From NCBI RefSeq assembly GCF_001652275.1, contig NZ_LVZK01000001.1, forward strand, positions 558,001 to 622,000: 64,000 nucleotides of DNA, written 5' to 3'. The notes under the pieces are model-generated. The model saw only the letters and a program-made list of their open reading frames with translations. It did not search any database and had not been told where the DNA came from. Of the stretch, positions 7,661 to 16,903 are shown piece after piece. The DNA is from Peptidiphaga gingivicola. Its GTDB lineage: Bacteria > Actinomycetota > Actinomycetes > Actinomycetales > Actinomycetaceae. Position numbers and translations under genes: made by a program. Each line of letters opens with the position of its first letter. The stretch's first letter is position 1.

Positions 7661-9139
7661 ATGGCTCCGCTTCACGGTCTGCCCGACGGCCCCGCCGCGG
7701 TCGTCTCAGGCCAGATCTCCGCAGAAGAGGCTTCGCGCCCCCTGTCCGTCCGGGACATCTTTCGCGTGGGAATCGGCCCTTCCTCCTCTCACACGGTCGG
7801 CCCTATGAGGGCGGGCCTGCACTTCGCCGAACATCTGAGAATCCCGGCGCGGGCGAAGCTCGGGCGCATCGTCGTCGAGCTCATGGGCTCCCTGGGCGCC
7901 ACGGGGAAGGGCCATTCGACGGACAGGGCCGTCATGCTCGGCCTCGCCGGCCACTCTCCCGAGAACGTGCCGATTGACGTCGTCGACGCCATCATGGGCG
8001 ACGTCGAACGCACCGGCGTCCTGAGCGTGGCGGGAGCGGGGGAAGTCGGATTCGCAGCCGAACGCGACATTCTCTTCCTCCCGGGAAAGATCCTTCCATT
8101 CCACGTCAACTCTCTCACTGTCCGCGCCCTCGCCGAAGACGGGGCGGTCCTCGGCGAGCGCACATACTATTCGGTGGGCGGAGGATTCGTGATGGAAGAG
8201 TGCGGCGACGCCGAAAGGGCCTCTGAGACGCGCCCGCTCGCGGCAGCCTGGGACTGCCCGGCGGCCTCCCCGCCCCCGTATCCGTATTCGAGCGCGGCCC
8301 AGCTGCTCGGCCACTGCGAGCGCGAGGGCCTGAGGATCTCCGACGTCGTCAAAGCCAACGAGCTTGCGCTCATGGGCGAAGAGGAGCTGCTGGCGGCCCT
8401 CGACGGGATCGTCGCCGCGATGCGCGAGAGCATCGAAGCCGGTTGCACGACGACGGGGCTGCTGCCTGGAATCCTCAAAGTGCGCAGGCGCGCCCCTCGG
8501 CTTCTGGCCGACCTGCGCGCCCGGCAGGCCTCGGACGACGGCGACGAGTTGGCCGGAATGGACTGGATCAACCTTTACGCGCTCGCGGTCAACGAAGAGA
8601 ACGCCGCGGGCCACCGCGTGGTGACCGCGCCGACCAACGGCGCAGCCGGCGTGATTCCGGCGGTGTTGGCGTACTACATACGCCGCAAGGGCGGCTCTGC
8701 CGAATGCGTGCGCCGGTTCTTGTTGACGGCGTCGGCCGTCGGCGGCCTCATCAAGACGAACGCTTCGATCGCGGGCGCGGAGGTCGGATGCCAGGGCGAA
8801 ATCGGATCGGCCTGCGCGATGGCGGCGGCCGGCCTCGCCGAGGCTCTGGGCGGCCAGCCGCAGCAGGTGGAGAACGCCGCGGAGATCGCCATGGAGCACT
8901 GCCTGGGGCTGACGTGCGACCCGGTGGGCGGGCTCGTCCAAATCCCCTGCATCGAGCGAAACGCCATCGCCGCGGTCAAGGCGATCAACGCCGCGCGGAT
9001 GGCGCTGTGGGGCGACGGGCGGCACGCGGTCTCCTTTGACGCCGTCATCGAGACCATGCGTCAAACGGGGGAGGACATGCTCTCTAAGTACAAGGAGACC
9101 AGCCGCGGCGGTTTGGCCGTCAACGTCGTCGAATGCTGA
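7661..9139 (+). CDS. sdaA: L-serine ammonia-lyase (iron-sulfur, single chain)
   Basis: A 492-residue L-serine dehydratase converting serine to pyruvate and ammonia. The beta domain comes first ([14 protein letters not shown]), then the catalytic alpha domain with [14 protein letters not shown]. Iron-sulfur ligands are visible as a Cys in [10 protein letters not shown], as CLGLTC and as PCIER, and the chain ends in VVEC, the C-terminal tail cysteine that folds into the active site in type 2 enzymes. Length and domain fusion match single-polypeptide SdaA. ATG at 7661 follows GGAAGGA. Its 3' end overlaps the convergent cystathionine-type gene by 20 bp. Confidence 0.95.
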   Translation: MAPLHGLPDGPAAVVSGQISAEEASRPLSVRDIFRVGIGPSSSHTVGPMRAGLHFAEHLRIPARAKLGRIVVELMGSLGATGKGHSTDRAVMLGLAGHSPENVPIDVVDAIMGDVERTGVLSVAGAGEVGFAAERDILFLPGKILPFHVNSLTVRALAEDGAVLGERTYYSVGGGFVMEECGDAERASETRPLAAAWDCPAASPPPYPYSSAAQLLGHCEREGLRISDVVKANELALMGEEELLAALDGIVAAMRESIEAGCTTTGLLPGILKVRRRAPRLLADLRARQASDDGDELAGMDWINLYALAVNEENAAGHRVVTAPTNGAAGVIPAVLAYYIRRKGGSAECVRRFLLTASAVGGLIKTNASIAGAEVGCQGEIGSACAMAAAGLAEALGGQPQQVENAAEIAMEHCLGLTCDPVGGLVQIPCIERNAIAAVKAINAARMALWGDGRHAVSFDAVIETMRQTGEDMLSKYKETSRGGLAVNVVEC

Positions 9140-10259
9140 CCTCGAGCGCTCCGAGCAGGTCGTCGACGAGGTCCCGCCAATGCTCCAGGCCGACGCTCAG
9201 GCGGAGCAGGTCGTCTGTCAGCCCGTAGCCCATTCGCCTCTCCCGCGGGACGTCTGCGTGCGTCTGGACGGCTGGGCATGTGATGAGCGATTCGACGCCG
9301 CCGAGGGATTCGGCGAAGGTGAAGAGGCGAACCGATTCGAGGACTTTCGGCATGTCCACGGACTCGTTCGGGACGAAGCTCAGCATTCCGCCCCTGCCGG
9401 TGTAGTGCACGCGGTCGATGAGGGGGCTCTCTTCGAGGGCGGCCGCGACCTTTCGCGCGTTGTCTTGGTGGCGCTCCATGCGCAGGGCCAGCGTCTTCAT
9501 TCCGCGCATGAGCAGCCAGCTGTCGAAGGGTCCGAGGGTCGCGCCCGTCATGTTGAGGCGAACGGCCAGTTTCTCGGCGAGGTCCTCTCGGGAGACGATC
9601 ACGGCGCCCGCCAAGACGTCGTTGTGCCCGCCCAGGTACTTCGTGGCGGAGTGGAGGACGACGTCGGCGCCCGATTCCAAAGGCCTCTGGAAGATCGGCG
9701 TGTAGAAGGTGTTGTCTACGGCCACGATCGCGCCTGCCCGCCGACCCATATCGACGATTCGCTCAATGTCGATCTCGACCATCATCGGGTTGGTCGGCGT
9801 CTCGATGAAGACGAGGTCTGCCGGCTTGGACAGGGCGGCGCACAGGCCTTGTTCGCCTATGGCGAAATCCACGTCGTAGACGCCGGTCTTGGCGAGCTCG
9901 TCGAAGTAGCGGTACGTCCCGCCGTAGATGTCTTCGGCGGCGACGATCCGCGAGCCGGGGGCCGCCAGGGAGACGACGAGTTCGGCCGCCGCCATTCCCG
10001 ACGACGTCGCGAATCCCGCCGTGCCGCCTTCGATCTGCGCGAGCGCGCTTTGCAGGACGTCGCGGGTCGGGTTGGCCGTGCGGGTGTAGTCGTATCCCGT
10101 CGAGGCGCCCAGTCCCGGGTGGGCGTAGGCAGTGGAAAGGTAGATGGGCGCGGTCAGCGCGCCGGTGCCCGGGTCGCTCGACGTGCCGATGTGCGCCAGA
10201 ACCGTTTCGGCGCGACGGGGGGCCTTTTCGCGGCGGGAGGGTTCGGCGTGGGCGCTCAC
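9120..10259 (-). CDS. Cystathionine gamma-synthase/gamma-lyase family PLP enzyme
   Basis: A 379-residue cytosolic PLP enzyme of the Cys/Met metabolism family. The substrate loop (YDYTRTANPTRD), the PLP-phosphate site SSGMAA, ETPTNP, AVDNTFYTP and Schiff-base Lys207 in HSATKYLGGHND are all present. It overlaps the upstream aminotransferase-like gene by 4 bp, so the two form a transsulfuration or homocysteine/cysteine interconversion pair. Members of this family act as cystathionine gamma-synthase, gamma-lyase or O-acetylhomoserine sulfhydrylase, and sequence motifs alone do not separate them. Linkage to a MalY/PatB-type beta-lyase makes methionine biosynthesis a reasonable inference. Confidence 0.88.
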   Translation of the reverse strand: MSAHAEPSRREKAPRRAETVLAHIGTSSDPGTGALTAPIYLSTAYAHPGLGASTGYDYTRTANPTRDVLQSALAQIEGGTAGFATSSGMAAAELVVSLAAPGSRIVAAEDIYGGTYRYFDELAKTGVYDVDFAIGEQGLCAALSKPADLVFIETPTNPMMVEIDIERIVDMGRRAGAIVAVDNTFYTPIFQRPLESGADVVLHSATKYLGGHNDVLAGAVIVSREDLAEKLAVRLNMTGATLGPFDSWLLMRGMKTLALRMERHQDNARKVAAALEESPLIDRVHYTGRGGMLSFVPNESVDMPKVLESVRLFTFAESLGGVESLITCPAVQTHADVPRERRMGYGLTDDLLRLSVGLEHWRDLVDDLLGALEVSIRRR

Positions 10260-11680
10260 GAATCCCTCTCCGCCCGCTCGGCGTCCTCGTCCTGCCGGGT
10301 CTGCGAGGCTTCCTGAGGATCGCCCGGGGCCTCAGCGTCGGTTGGCGATGCCGAGTCGGCCGTGGCCCCGGAATCGTCCGGCGCTTCAGAACCGGCTGAC
10401 GCTTCAGAATCGATCGACGCCGTTTCGAATGCGGCGGTTTCGAATGTGGCGGTCGCGGGAGCGGAAGTGGGCTCGTCGGACACCGATTGCGCCTCGACGG
10501 CGCGCCTGAGCCGATCGACCGCCTCCTTCAGCGTGCTCCGCGGGCAGGCGATGTTGATGCGGGTGTACCCGAGGCCTTCGTCCCCGAAGATCGCGCCGTC
10601 GTCGAGCCAAAGGTCCGCTTCGTTGACCATGAACTCGTCAAGCTCGCCGGCCTCGATCCCGAGATTGTGGATCAGCTTGCGGCAGTCGAGCCAGGGAAGG
10701 TACGTGCCCTCGGGTTTGACGAGCTCGATCCCGTCGATTCCCTCGAGCGCCGCCGCCAGAAACTCCAGGTTTTCCGCCATGTGCTCTCGGAAGGCGTCGA
10801 GCCATTCCTCGCCCTCGTTGTAGGCGGCGCGGCAGGCGGCGAGGCCGAGGGCGTTCGGTTCGCTGTAGCCCGCGGCGTTCGACTCGCGGATGAAATCCTG
10901 CCGCCGCTTCCGGTCGGGGACGACGATGTTGGCGAGCTGGAGCCCGGCGAGGTTGAAGGACTTCGACGGCGACGTGAAGGTCACCGTTCGATTCGACATT
11001 CCCGGCAGGGAGGAGAACGGCGTTGTGCGGATGCCCGGATAGGTCAGATCGGCGTGGATCTCGTCCGCGAGGACGAGGACGTCGAGCTTCGCGGCGAGGT
11101 CGGCGAGTCCGAGCAGCTCCTCGCGGGTCCACACCCGGCCGACCGGGTTGTGGGGGTTGCACAGGATCATCGTCCGCGCGCCCGAAGCGACGAACGTGGC
11201 CTCGAGGACGGCGAGATCGCGAATGTATCGCCCCTGCCCATTGCGCACGAGAGGCGCGTTGACCGCGGTGCGGCCGTTGTTTTCGACGATCGACCGGAAG
11301 GGGTAGTAGACGGGCTCCTCGATGACGACGCCGTCGCCGGGCTCCGTGAAAGCCCTGACGGCGTGAGTCAGAGCCGGGATCACGCCTCCGGCGGCGACGA
11401 TCGACATCGGGTCGACCTCCCACCCGAAACGGCGGGACTGCCAGGAGGCGACGGCCTCGAAATAGGATGCGTCCGGACTCGTGTACCCGAAGATTCCGTG
11501 GGCGACGCGTTCGTGAAGCGCCCGGACGACGGCGGGGGCCGTCCGATGGTCCATGTCCGCAACCCACATGGGCAGGACAGTCTCGGGGTACCCGCGGCGC
11601 TCACGGGCGTCCCATTTCAACGACTCCGTGTTCTCGCGGTCAATGAACGAATCGAAATCGAACTCTTTGGTCACCTGCAC
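10256..11680 (-). CDS. MalY/PatB family PLP-dependent cystathionine beta-lyase
   Basis: A 474-residue fold-type I PLP enzyme. The opening KWDARERRGYPETVLPMWVA is typical of MalY/PatB; later come LCNPHNPVGRVW, the DEIH segment and Lys in TFTSPSKSFNLAGLQ. The family performs C-S beta-lyase reactions on cystathionine or cysteine. Residues beyond about 395 form an unusual Ser/Ala/Glu/Asp-rich tail of ~80 residues ending DEDAERAERDS, absent from typical relatives of ~390 residues. The gene begins with GTG at 11680 behind GGGAGAAAGG; a second in-frame GTG lies two codons in. It overlaps the next gene by 4 bp. Confidence 0.85.
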   Translation of the reverse strand: MQVTKEFDFDSFIDRENTESLKWDARERRGYPETVLPMWVADMDHRTAPAVVRALHERVAHGIFGYTSPDASYFEAVASWQSRRFGWEVDPMSIVAAGGVIPALTHAVRAFTEPGDGVVIEEPVYYPFRSIVENNGRTAVNAPLVRNGQGRYIRDLAVLEATFVASGARTMILCNPHNPVGRVWTREELLGLADLAAKLDVLVLADEIHADLTYPGIRTTPFSSLPGMSNRTVTFTSPSKSFNLAGLQLANIVVPDRKRRQDFIRESNAAGYSEPNALGLAACRAAYNEGEEWLDAFREHMAENLEFLAAALEGIDGIELVKPEGTYLPWLDCRKLIHNLGIEAGELDEFMVNEADLWLDDGAIFGDEGLGYTRINIACPRSTLKEAVDRLRRAVEAQSVSDEPTSAPATATFETAAFETASIDSEASAGSEAPDDSGATADSASPTDAEAPGDPQEASQTRQDEDAERAERDS

Positions 11681-11797
11681 GCCTTTCTCCCGGTCGTCGA
11701 AGCATCGGTGCGGTTTCAGGCGCCTGCGGCGAACGCAATGCGCGGCCCGGAACGCCGTTCCGGTCGGCTTCGACAGCCGCCCATCGACCGCGAATCT

Positions 11798-11863
11798 AGA
11801 TTACCAAGAACCCAGATTGCCAAGAACTCGGGCTGTCAAAACTCGGATTGCCATGAACTCGGG
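11798..11863. repeat. Four degenerate ~16-18 bp direct repeats upstream of the cystathionine operon
   Basis: Copies built on GATTGCCAAGAACTCGG follow one another at about 11798, 11814, 11832 and 11846. They lie 120-185 bp upstream of the GTG start at 11680, on the promoter side. They could be regulator sites or a degenerate minisatellite. Confidence 0.6.
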
Positions 11864-11889
11864 CGATTAAAGGACCGCGGAGAGGGCGC

Positions 11890-12093
11890 GAGCATGTTCG
11901 TGACCGCTCCGAGGCTCAGAAGGCTGAACGTCAGCGACGCCGTCGCAAAGGGTTTTCTCGGGACGGTCGGCTGGGGGCCTCCGCGAACCGGTGTCTGAGG
12001 GGCTTGGCCTTGAGGAAACTCGTCCTGCTCGGCAACGGAGGTTGGCTGGTCGACGGCCGAGGCTGCCTGCTCAGCGGCAGAATCGGGGCATAA
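11890..12093 (-). pseudogene. Decayed partial copy of the neighbouring DUF4190 gene
   Basis: A minus-strand frame here contains FPQGQAPQTPVRGGPQP followed by FATASLTFSLLSLGAVT. This parallels FPQGQVPPPAAYGGRQP and LAIASLACSLLGIVTAL in the intact DUF4190 protein 0.7 kb upstream. After NML the similarity ends, so the second membrane segment and the C-terminus are missing, and the sequence before it has no convincing start. It looks like a tandem duplicate that has decayed. The limits are approximate. Confidence 0.5.
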
Positions 12094-12630
12094 GACGATT
12101 GGGCGGGGTTTCCGGCCTAGAGGCCGTCGTGGGGCGCCGCCTCTGTCGGAGGCGTGCCCGTGCGAGAGTAATAAACGGCGTGAGGATGATCCCTGGTCGC
12201 CCGAATGCCAAGCCAGCGCAGGCCAGACCCTTTCCCGGCTTGCCGGTTCTCCGGACGGAGTGCAACGTGCAGTGACCGAAGCGGCGCCGTTGCCCTCCTC
12301 TTTGTTCGAAGGAAAGGCTCCGATGTTTGTGTTTTCTTTCGCACTCAATTCGTTTGGATCTAACGTGTTGAAAACCTTATTTTCGATTTCTTAATCTTAG
12401 TTCTACACATATTTGTGCTCTTTGAATTCTGACATTCGTGCAGCGACGTCGTAAACGGCCACCGTGACGTCGTCTTCGTCCAACCGGCCGTCCGCTTTGC
12501 CTTGGCTCGCCGCCCTTGGCCGGCTTGTTGGCGAGCACGGGGATTTCGCCGGCCGCCGCTGCGCCGCTTGATTCCCCTGCAAGCGCCCCGTCCTTGCTGT
12601 GCGGAAATGTTCGTCGACGCCGCAATGCGA
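12094..12630. other. Intergenic region with no supported gene
   Basis: No open frame here has both a ribosome site and recognisable sequence. A minus-strand frame ending at 12403 closes with a plausible-looking helical tail but has no credible start, so it may be another gene fragment. Confidence 0.4.
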
Positions 12631-12663
12631 TGCGGGGCCCAGAATGTCGTTCTGAGCCCCGCA
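12631..12663 (-). terminator. 14-bp stem hairpin terminator
   Basis: Arms at 12631-12644 and 12650-12663 enclose a five-base loop. The single mismatch becomes a G-U pair only in minus-strand RNA, which supports action after the DUF4190 gene ending at 12767. Confidence 0.65.
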
Positions 12664-12766
12664 CAGATTGCGAATCTTGATTGCCCGGACGCGGCGGCGC
12701 GAAGCCCGCCGAACTGGACTGCCATGGGCGCGCCGGGCGGTTCGCACGTCCGACGTCGCGTGGGCT

Positions 12767-13234
12767 TCATCCGAGTATGTCCGCGGTTCCTTTTAAAATC
12801 GTGATTACAAGCACGGCGAGAATGGCCGCAATGTAGCCGATGATCGTGCCGGCAATGGCTTCGGGCTTGCCCCCTTTGCCCGTCTTTCGGATGTCGTTGA
12901 GAGCGACGTGCCCGAGGATGACGCCCACTATGGGCAGGAGGAGAGCCAAGGAAGCGATTCCGAGCAAGGCGGTCACGATGCCCAGAAGGCTGCACGCCAG
13001 CGATGCGATTGCCAGAGGGTTCATCCCGCTGGCGACCGGCTGGCGGCCTCCGTAGGCCGCCGGGGGCGGCACCTGTCCTTGGGGGAAGGGCCCCTGGTTT
13101 TGTGGGAAATTGGGCGTCTGCGGTTGTGGAAGGCCTTGGCTGTCCGCCTGATGGTTTTCGTTTGGCGATGATACTTGCTGCGAGTTTTCGTTTGGCAATG
13201 ATCCTTGCTGTTGGTTTTCGTTTGGCAATGACAT
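12767..13234 (-). CDS. DUF4190 domain membrane protein with N-terminal 10-residue repeats
   Basis: A 155-residue membrane protein. The N-terminus has three copies of a decapeptide (SLPNENQQQG, SLPNENSQQV, SSPNENHQAD), then a Pro/Gln-rich linker. The C-terminal half is a DUF4190 module: hydrophobic segments at about 74-103 (LAIASLACSLLGIVTALLGI) and 126-148, joined by GHVALNDIRKTGKGGK. Start ATG at 13234 follows AAAGGGGAGCG; the open frame upstream lacks a site. The repeats are encoded by a ~30-bp DNA repeat at 13145-13234. Function is unknown. A decayed partial copy lies 0.7 kb downstream, so this gene has been duplicated. Confidence 0.75.
   Translation of the reverse strand: MSLPNENQQQGSLPNENSQQVSSPNENHQADSQGLPQPQTPNFPQNQGPFPQGQVPPPAAYGGRQPVASGMNPLAIASLACSLLGIVTALLGIASLALLLPIVGVILGHVALNDIRKTGKGGKPEAIAGTIIGYIAAILAVLVITILKGTADILG
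13145..13234 (-). repeat. 30-bp repeat, three copies, encoding SLPNEN decapeptides
   Basis: Three consecutive 30-bp units, each containing TTTTCGTTTGGCAATGAT or a close variant, form the 5' end of the DUF4190 gene. Such in-frame repeats often vary in copy number between strains. Confidence 0.85.
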
Positions 13235-13939
13235 CGCTCCCCTTTCTCTCGATGTTTCAGGTCTCGCGGCGATCCGGATCGCACCTGATGCCCGCCGGCG
13301 TGAACGACCTCGGAGTGCCAACTCATAGTAGCGTGAAGGCGTACAAAGGCAAAGTTGAGATACCATTCTGCCCCATCCGCGTCCGTGCGCAACGCTCTTG
13401 CGTCCGCCGGCTCCAGCGACCTTGCATCTTCGGCCCGCTCGAAGCTCGGATGGTCCAGCGAGTCAAGCCGCCGGCGACAGCCGTGTCGCAAATCGGCGAC
13501 ATTCGTTTTTCGCTCATGTCGAAATCAACGCCTAAATTGTCGAAATATCAATGAATATTTGCCGTCAGGAAAGAACCGCGATTCGCTGGCGCAAATTGAG
13601 TGTGTCGCAGACACTAGAAAACGAAGTCGATCTCTGGCACGCTGTTTTTAGTTGGATTGAAGCGATCCACACTTCTACAACTCAAATAAATTCATCGCAT
13701 TGCGATCATGCCGGATCCGAGGCGTGCGGCTTTCGTTCCCACCTTCAGCGGTCGCCCCAACGTCAACCGTCTCTGCGCGCACCCGTCACGAGTTCGGAAA
13801 GGGTCAGGCAACGAGAGCCTGAGCCGTTCGACGACGGCGTCGGGCGTTGCGACAAACCGCAGAAGAAACCACGCAGCTTTCTGGGTCCGGTCTCCGCCCC
13901 GCGAGGGGCGGCGATGAAAGACCACGACAGGAGATATCC
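13235..13939. other. 705-bp gene-free region upstream of the first VTC cassette
   Basis: The region separates the divergent DUF4190 gene from the cassette and has lower GC between about 13500 and 13700. TTGGAT and TACAAC 18 bp apart near 13651-13680 could be the cassette promoter, leaving a long leader. No RNA element was recognised. Confidence 0.4.
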
Positions 13940-14521
13940 ATGAACTATCCCCTCTTCGCCGTCGACCTCACAGCGATCGGGGCGCTGGCGTTCGCGCTGT
14001 ACTATCCACGACATCGACGCAAAGACCTTGCCGTCGCCCTCCTGGGCGTCAACATCGGAGTTTTTGCCGTGACCACGGCTTTGTCCACGGCGACTGTGGG
14101 CGCCGGGCTGGGGCTCGGCCTGTTCGGCGTGCTCTCGATCATCCGTCTGCGCTCGACCGAGCTGAGCCAGGTCGAGGTGGCCTATTACTTCGCCGCGCTC
14201 GCCATCGGGCTCATCGGCGGAATGGGCGAGGGCATGTCCCTCGGCATCGCAGCGCTGCTCATCGCCGCGATTATCCTCGCCCTCGCGGTGGCCGATTCGA
14301 AGCTGGTGATGACGGGTTCGAGCCACATGACGCTGGTTGTGGACAGGGCCCTTTCCAATCCGGAAGAGCTTGCGCGATACATCGAGCGTCGCACCGACAT
14401 GAAAGTGCGCGAGGTGAGCATCGTCAGGCTCGATTACGTCAACGACTCCACCATGGTCGACGTCCGCTGCTCGAAGGGGCGGGCCCAGATCCGGGAGACG
14501 AAGTCGTTGAGGGCCGCCTGA
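13940..14521 (+). CDS. DUF4956 membrane protein, cassette copy 1
   Basis: A 193-residue DUF4956 protein. Membrane segments cover about 7-20, 29-47, 51-64, 76-93 and 98-113, with the loop SIIRLRSTELSQVEVAYYF, and a soluble C-terminal domain follows. ATG at 13940 sits behind GACAGGAGAT. It overlaps the VTC gene (TGATG) and is about 80% identical by eye to copy 2 at 17285, especially through YYPRHRRKDLAVAL. DUF4956 proteins commonly neighbour VTC-domain proteins, so it probably forms a membrane complex with the VTC protein. The biochemical role is unknown. Confidence 0.85.
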   Translation: MNYPLFAVDLTAIGALAFALYYPRHRRKDLAVALLGVNIGVFAVTTALSTATVGAGLGLGLFGVLSIIRLRSTELSQVEVAYYFAALAIGLIGGMGEGMSLGIAALLIAAIILALAVADSKLVMTGSSHMTLVVDRALSNPEELARYIERRTDMKVREVSIVRLDYVNDSTMVDVRCSKGRAQIRETKSLRAA

Positions 14522-15384
14522 TGGCCGTGATGTCTATGGCGGGCGAAGCTGAGGTGAAATCGAGTTCGAAGAGAGACGGATTCGAGCTGCTCGGCTTGCC
14601 GGAGATCTCTCTGCGTGAGCTGTCTGCGCGGGCCGAGCTGCTCAAGCGGACCGACCGCAAGTACCTCGTTCCGGACAGGACGGTCGTCGAGATGGTCGGC
14701 TTTCTCTGCGACATCGGGGCCTGCGCCTTGACGATCGACGGGCTTCAGACCTTCGGCTATCTCTCGGATTACTACGACACATTGGACTTCGCCCTCTACC
14801 GCGCGGCCGCCACAAAGCGCCGTCGGCGTTTCAAACTCCGCTCCCGGGTCTACCTCGATTCGGGGCTGCACTTCATGGAGCTCAAGACCCGGTCCGGGCG
14901 AGGGCAAAACGTCAAAGACCGCCTGCGGCTGGAGGACGTCCGCTCGAAGGACTACTTCTACCGCGGCGACCCCGCCGAACCGCTCAAGCGTTCGGAGGTG
15001 CTCCGTTGGGCGGCGAAGCTGCTCGTTCGCCGCGGCGTGACGGCGACTCACAGGGAGGGTTTCAGAACCCTGGCGAGCCTTGTGCCGTCAAGCCGCTCGT
15101 ACTACCGGCGTTCGACGCTTTGCCTCCCTGACGATTCCAGGTTGACGATCGACCAGGGCCTCGTGCTCGCGGGCCCCGGAGAGGTCTCCGGGTTCGAGTT
15201 TCCCGAAGTGGTCGTCGAAACCAAGTCGAGCGGGCGCACGTCCGACGTCGACCGGTGGCTGTGGTCCCGCGGCATACGGCCGTCCCGAGTGTCCAAATAC
15301 GCCATTGGCACGGCAATAGTCCATCCCGAATTGCCGGCCAACCGCTGGCATTCGACAATGACCAAACTAGGACTAAGGAGATAG
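14521..15384 (+). CDS. VTC domain (polyphosphate polymerase-like) protein, copy 1
   Basis: A 287-residue protein of the VTC family, whose yeast catalytic member Vtc4 makes polyphosphate from ATP in a triphosphate-tunnel fold. Basic and acidic tunnel motifs are visible: RTDRKYLV, KRRRRFKLRSRVY, ELKTRSGRG and VETKSSGR. No membrane segment is present, so membrane attachment would come from the DUF4956 partner it overlaps. It lies 7 bp upstream of the lipoprotein gene. Polymerase activity is inferred from family and motifs; bacterial VTC proteins are mostly uncharacterised. Copy 2 is at 17869. Confidence 0.85.
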   Translation: MAVMSMAGEAEVKSSSKRDGFELLGLPEISLRELSARAELLKRTDRKYLVPDRTVVEMVGFLCDIGACALTIDGLQTFGYLSDYYDTLDFALYRAAATKRRRRFKLRSRVYLDSGLHFMELKTRSGRGQNVKDRLRLEDVRSKDYFYRGDPAEPLKRSEVLRWAAKLLVRRGVTATHREGFRTLASLVPSSRSYYRRSTLCLPDDSRLTIDQGLVLAGPGEVSGFEFPEVVVETKSSGRTSDVDRWLWSRGIRPSRVSKYAIGTAIVHPELPANRWHSTMTKLGLRR

Positions 15385-15391
15385 CTATCCG

Positions 15392-16903
15392 ATGACTGGG
15401 AAAATCCAAAGACACGCGGCGGCGGTCCTCGCCGTTGCGGGCCTCGCCCTGGCCGGCTGCGGCGACGGAAAATCGAACCCGAGCGGATCGAAGTCGACGT
15501 CCAAGGGATCGTCGATTGTGGGCTCCGGTGAGACCGACGGGTTGAAGATCCTCGATTCGCTGCGCAGCGTCTCCGGAAAGAAAGTCCCCACGGGAGGCGA
15601 CATTTACGCGTCGTCCGTCAAGCCGAACGGGGCCACTCCCGAGGCGGTCATGGCGGAGAACCAAAAGCCGCACGCCGATTCCAACGACGCCGATTACAAG
15701 GAGTCGTCCGCGACGACGATCCAGCTCGACGGCACGCCGAAGGTTTCGGGCAATGGCGCGAGCGCGACGCAGGACGCCGTGACCATCAAGCAGGACGGCG
15801 TCTACGTGCTCTCAGGCTCCTTCAACGGGACGGTCACGGTCGAGGCGCCGGACACGGCGAAGGTGAAAATCGTCCTCAAGAACGCCAACATCTCCTCGTC
15901 CAAGGACTCGGCCATTCGGGTGAAGACGGCCGACGAGGCGGTCGTCATCGCCGCAGAAGGCACCTCCAACAGCCTGTCCGACACCTCGAGCTACGCCGGC
16001 AATGCGAAGGGGCCGTCAGCCGCCCTTGCGTCGTCCGCGGACCTCACCGTGGGCGGCAAGGGCGAGCTCAAGGTCACCGGCAACGCCAACGACGGCATCT
16101 CCAGCTCCGACGGCCTCGTCGTGACCGGCGGGAAGATCAGCGTCAGCGCCCCCGACGACGCCGTGCGCGGCCAGGACTACGTGGTCATAGCCGGCGGCAC
16201 GCTCGACCTCAACGGCAAGGGCAACGGCATCAAGTCCGAAAACGAGACCAAGTCGGGCCGCGGATATGTGCTCGTCACGGGCGGCGACCTGACGATCAAC
16301 GGCGGTTCGTCCAACGCCGTGAACGCGAAAACCGAGATCGTCATCGCAGGCGGCAACATCAAGATTGCGGGCTCCAAGGAGGGCATCGAAGCGGCGCACG
16401 TCCTCCTTGCGGGGGGCAAGGCCGACGTCAAAACGACCGACGACGGCATCAACGCCACCGGCGTCAGGCCTTGGCTCTCCGTCTCCGGGGGCGAGTGGCG
16501 CCTGGACACCGGAGGCGACGGCTTCGACTCCAACGGCGCCGCCTACATCGGCGGGGGAAAGATGACGATCTACGGCCCCACCGACACGCGTGCGGCCTCG
16601 CTCGACGCCGAGACCGGCCTTGAAATCGACGGCGGCACCCTGTTCGCCGCGGGCCCCTCGGGCATGGACGAAACGCCGTCGTCGGGCTCCTCTCAGACGG
16701 CGATCAAGGTCGACGCCGCGGTCAAGGCGCAGACCGCCGTGACCGTCGTCGAATCGGGGGGCAAGGAACTGGCCAAGCACACCCCCACGAAGGACGTGAG
16801 TTCGATCTTCTTCTCCTCCGCCGACATTGCGAAGGGCAAGGAATACAAAATCGTCGTCGACGGCCACGAGATCGCCAAGGCCAAAGCCGGCGAGTTCAAG
16901 TAG
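15392..16903 (+). CDS. Cthe_2159-like beta-helix lipoprotein, cassette copy 1
   Basis: A 503-residue secreted lipoprotein. Signal peptide with lipobox LAGC (Cys at 23), a Ser/Gly-rich spacer, then a long repetitive region with recurring GG-K and NDGI/DDGI turns (NANDGISSSDG, TDDGINATG, GDGFDSNG), the pattern of Cthe_2159 polysaccharide-binding beta-helix proteins. The motif VMAENQKPHADSNDADY is shared with copy 2. ATG at 15392 has AAGGAG 11 bp upstream. It ends the first DUF4956-VTC cassette, and a strong terminator follows at 16946. Role inferred: a surface polymer-binding partner of the VTC membrane complex. Confidence 0.8.
   Translation: MTGKIQRHAAAVLAVAGLALAGCGDGKSNPSGSKSTSKGSSIVGSGETDGLKILDSLRSVSGKKVPTGGDIYASSVKPNGATPEAVMAENQKPHADSNDADYKESSATTIQLDGTPKVSGNGASATQDAVTIKQDGVYVLSGSFNGTVTVEAPDTAKVKIVLKNANISSSKDSAIRVKTADEAVVIAAEGTSNSLSDTSSYAGNAKGPSAALASSADLTVGGKGELKVTGNANDGISSSDGLVVTGGKISVSAPDDAVRGQDYVVIAGGTLDLNGKGNGIKSENETKSGRGYVLVTGGDLTINGGSSNAVNAKTEIVIAGGNIKIAGSKEGIEAAHVLLAGGKADVKTTDDGINATGVRPWLSVSGGEWRLDTGGDGFDSNGAAYIGGGKMTIYGPTDTRAASLDAETGLEIDGGTLFAAGPSGMDETPSSGSSQTAIKVDAAVKAQTAVTVVESGGKELAKHTPTKDVSSIFFSSADIAKGKEYKIVVDGHEIAKAKAGEFK

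Noticed and set aside
11798-11863. CRISPR array
   Set aside because: The units are short, degenerate and directly adjacent without unique spacers, and no cas gene is nearby. The same holds for the repeats at 34164-34240.
12377-12747. Minus-strand gene(s) after the DUF4190 terminator
   Set aside because: Overlapping frames have no ribosome site and run through a strong hairpin; only a short tail looks protein-like, too little to call.
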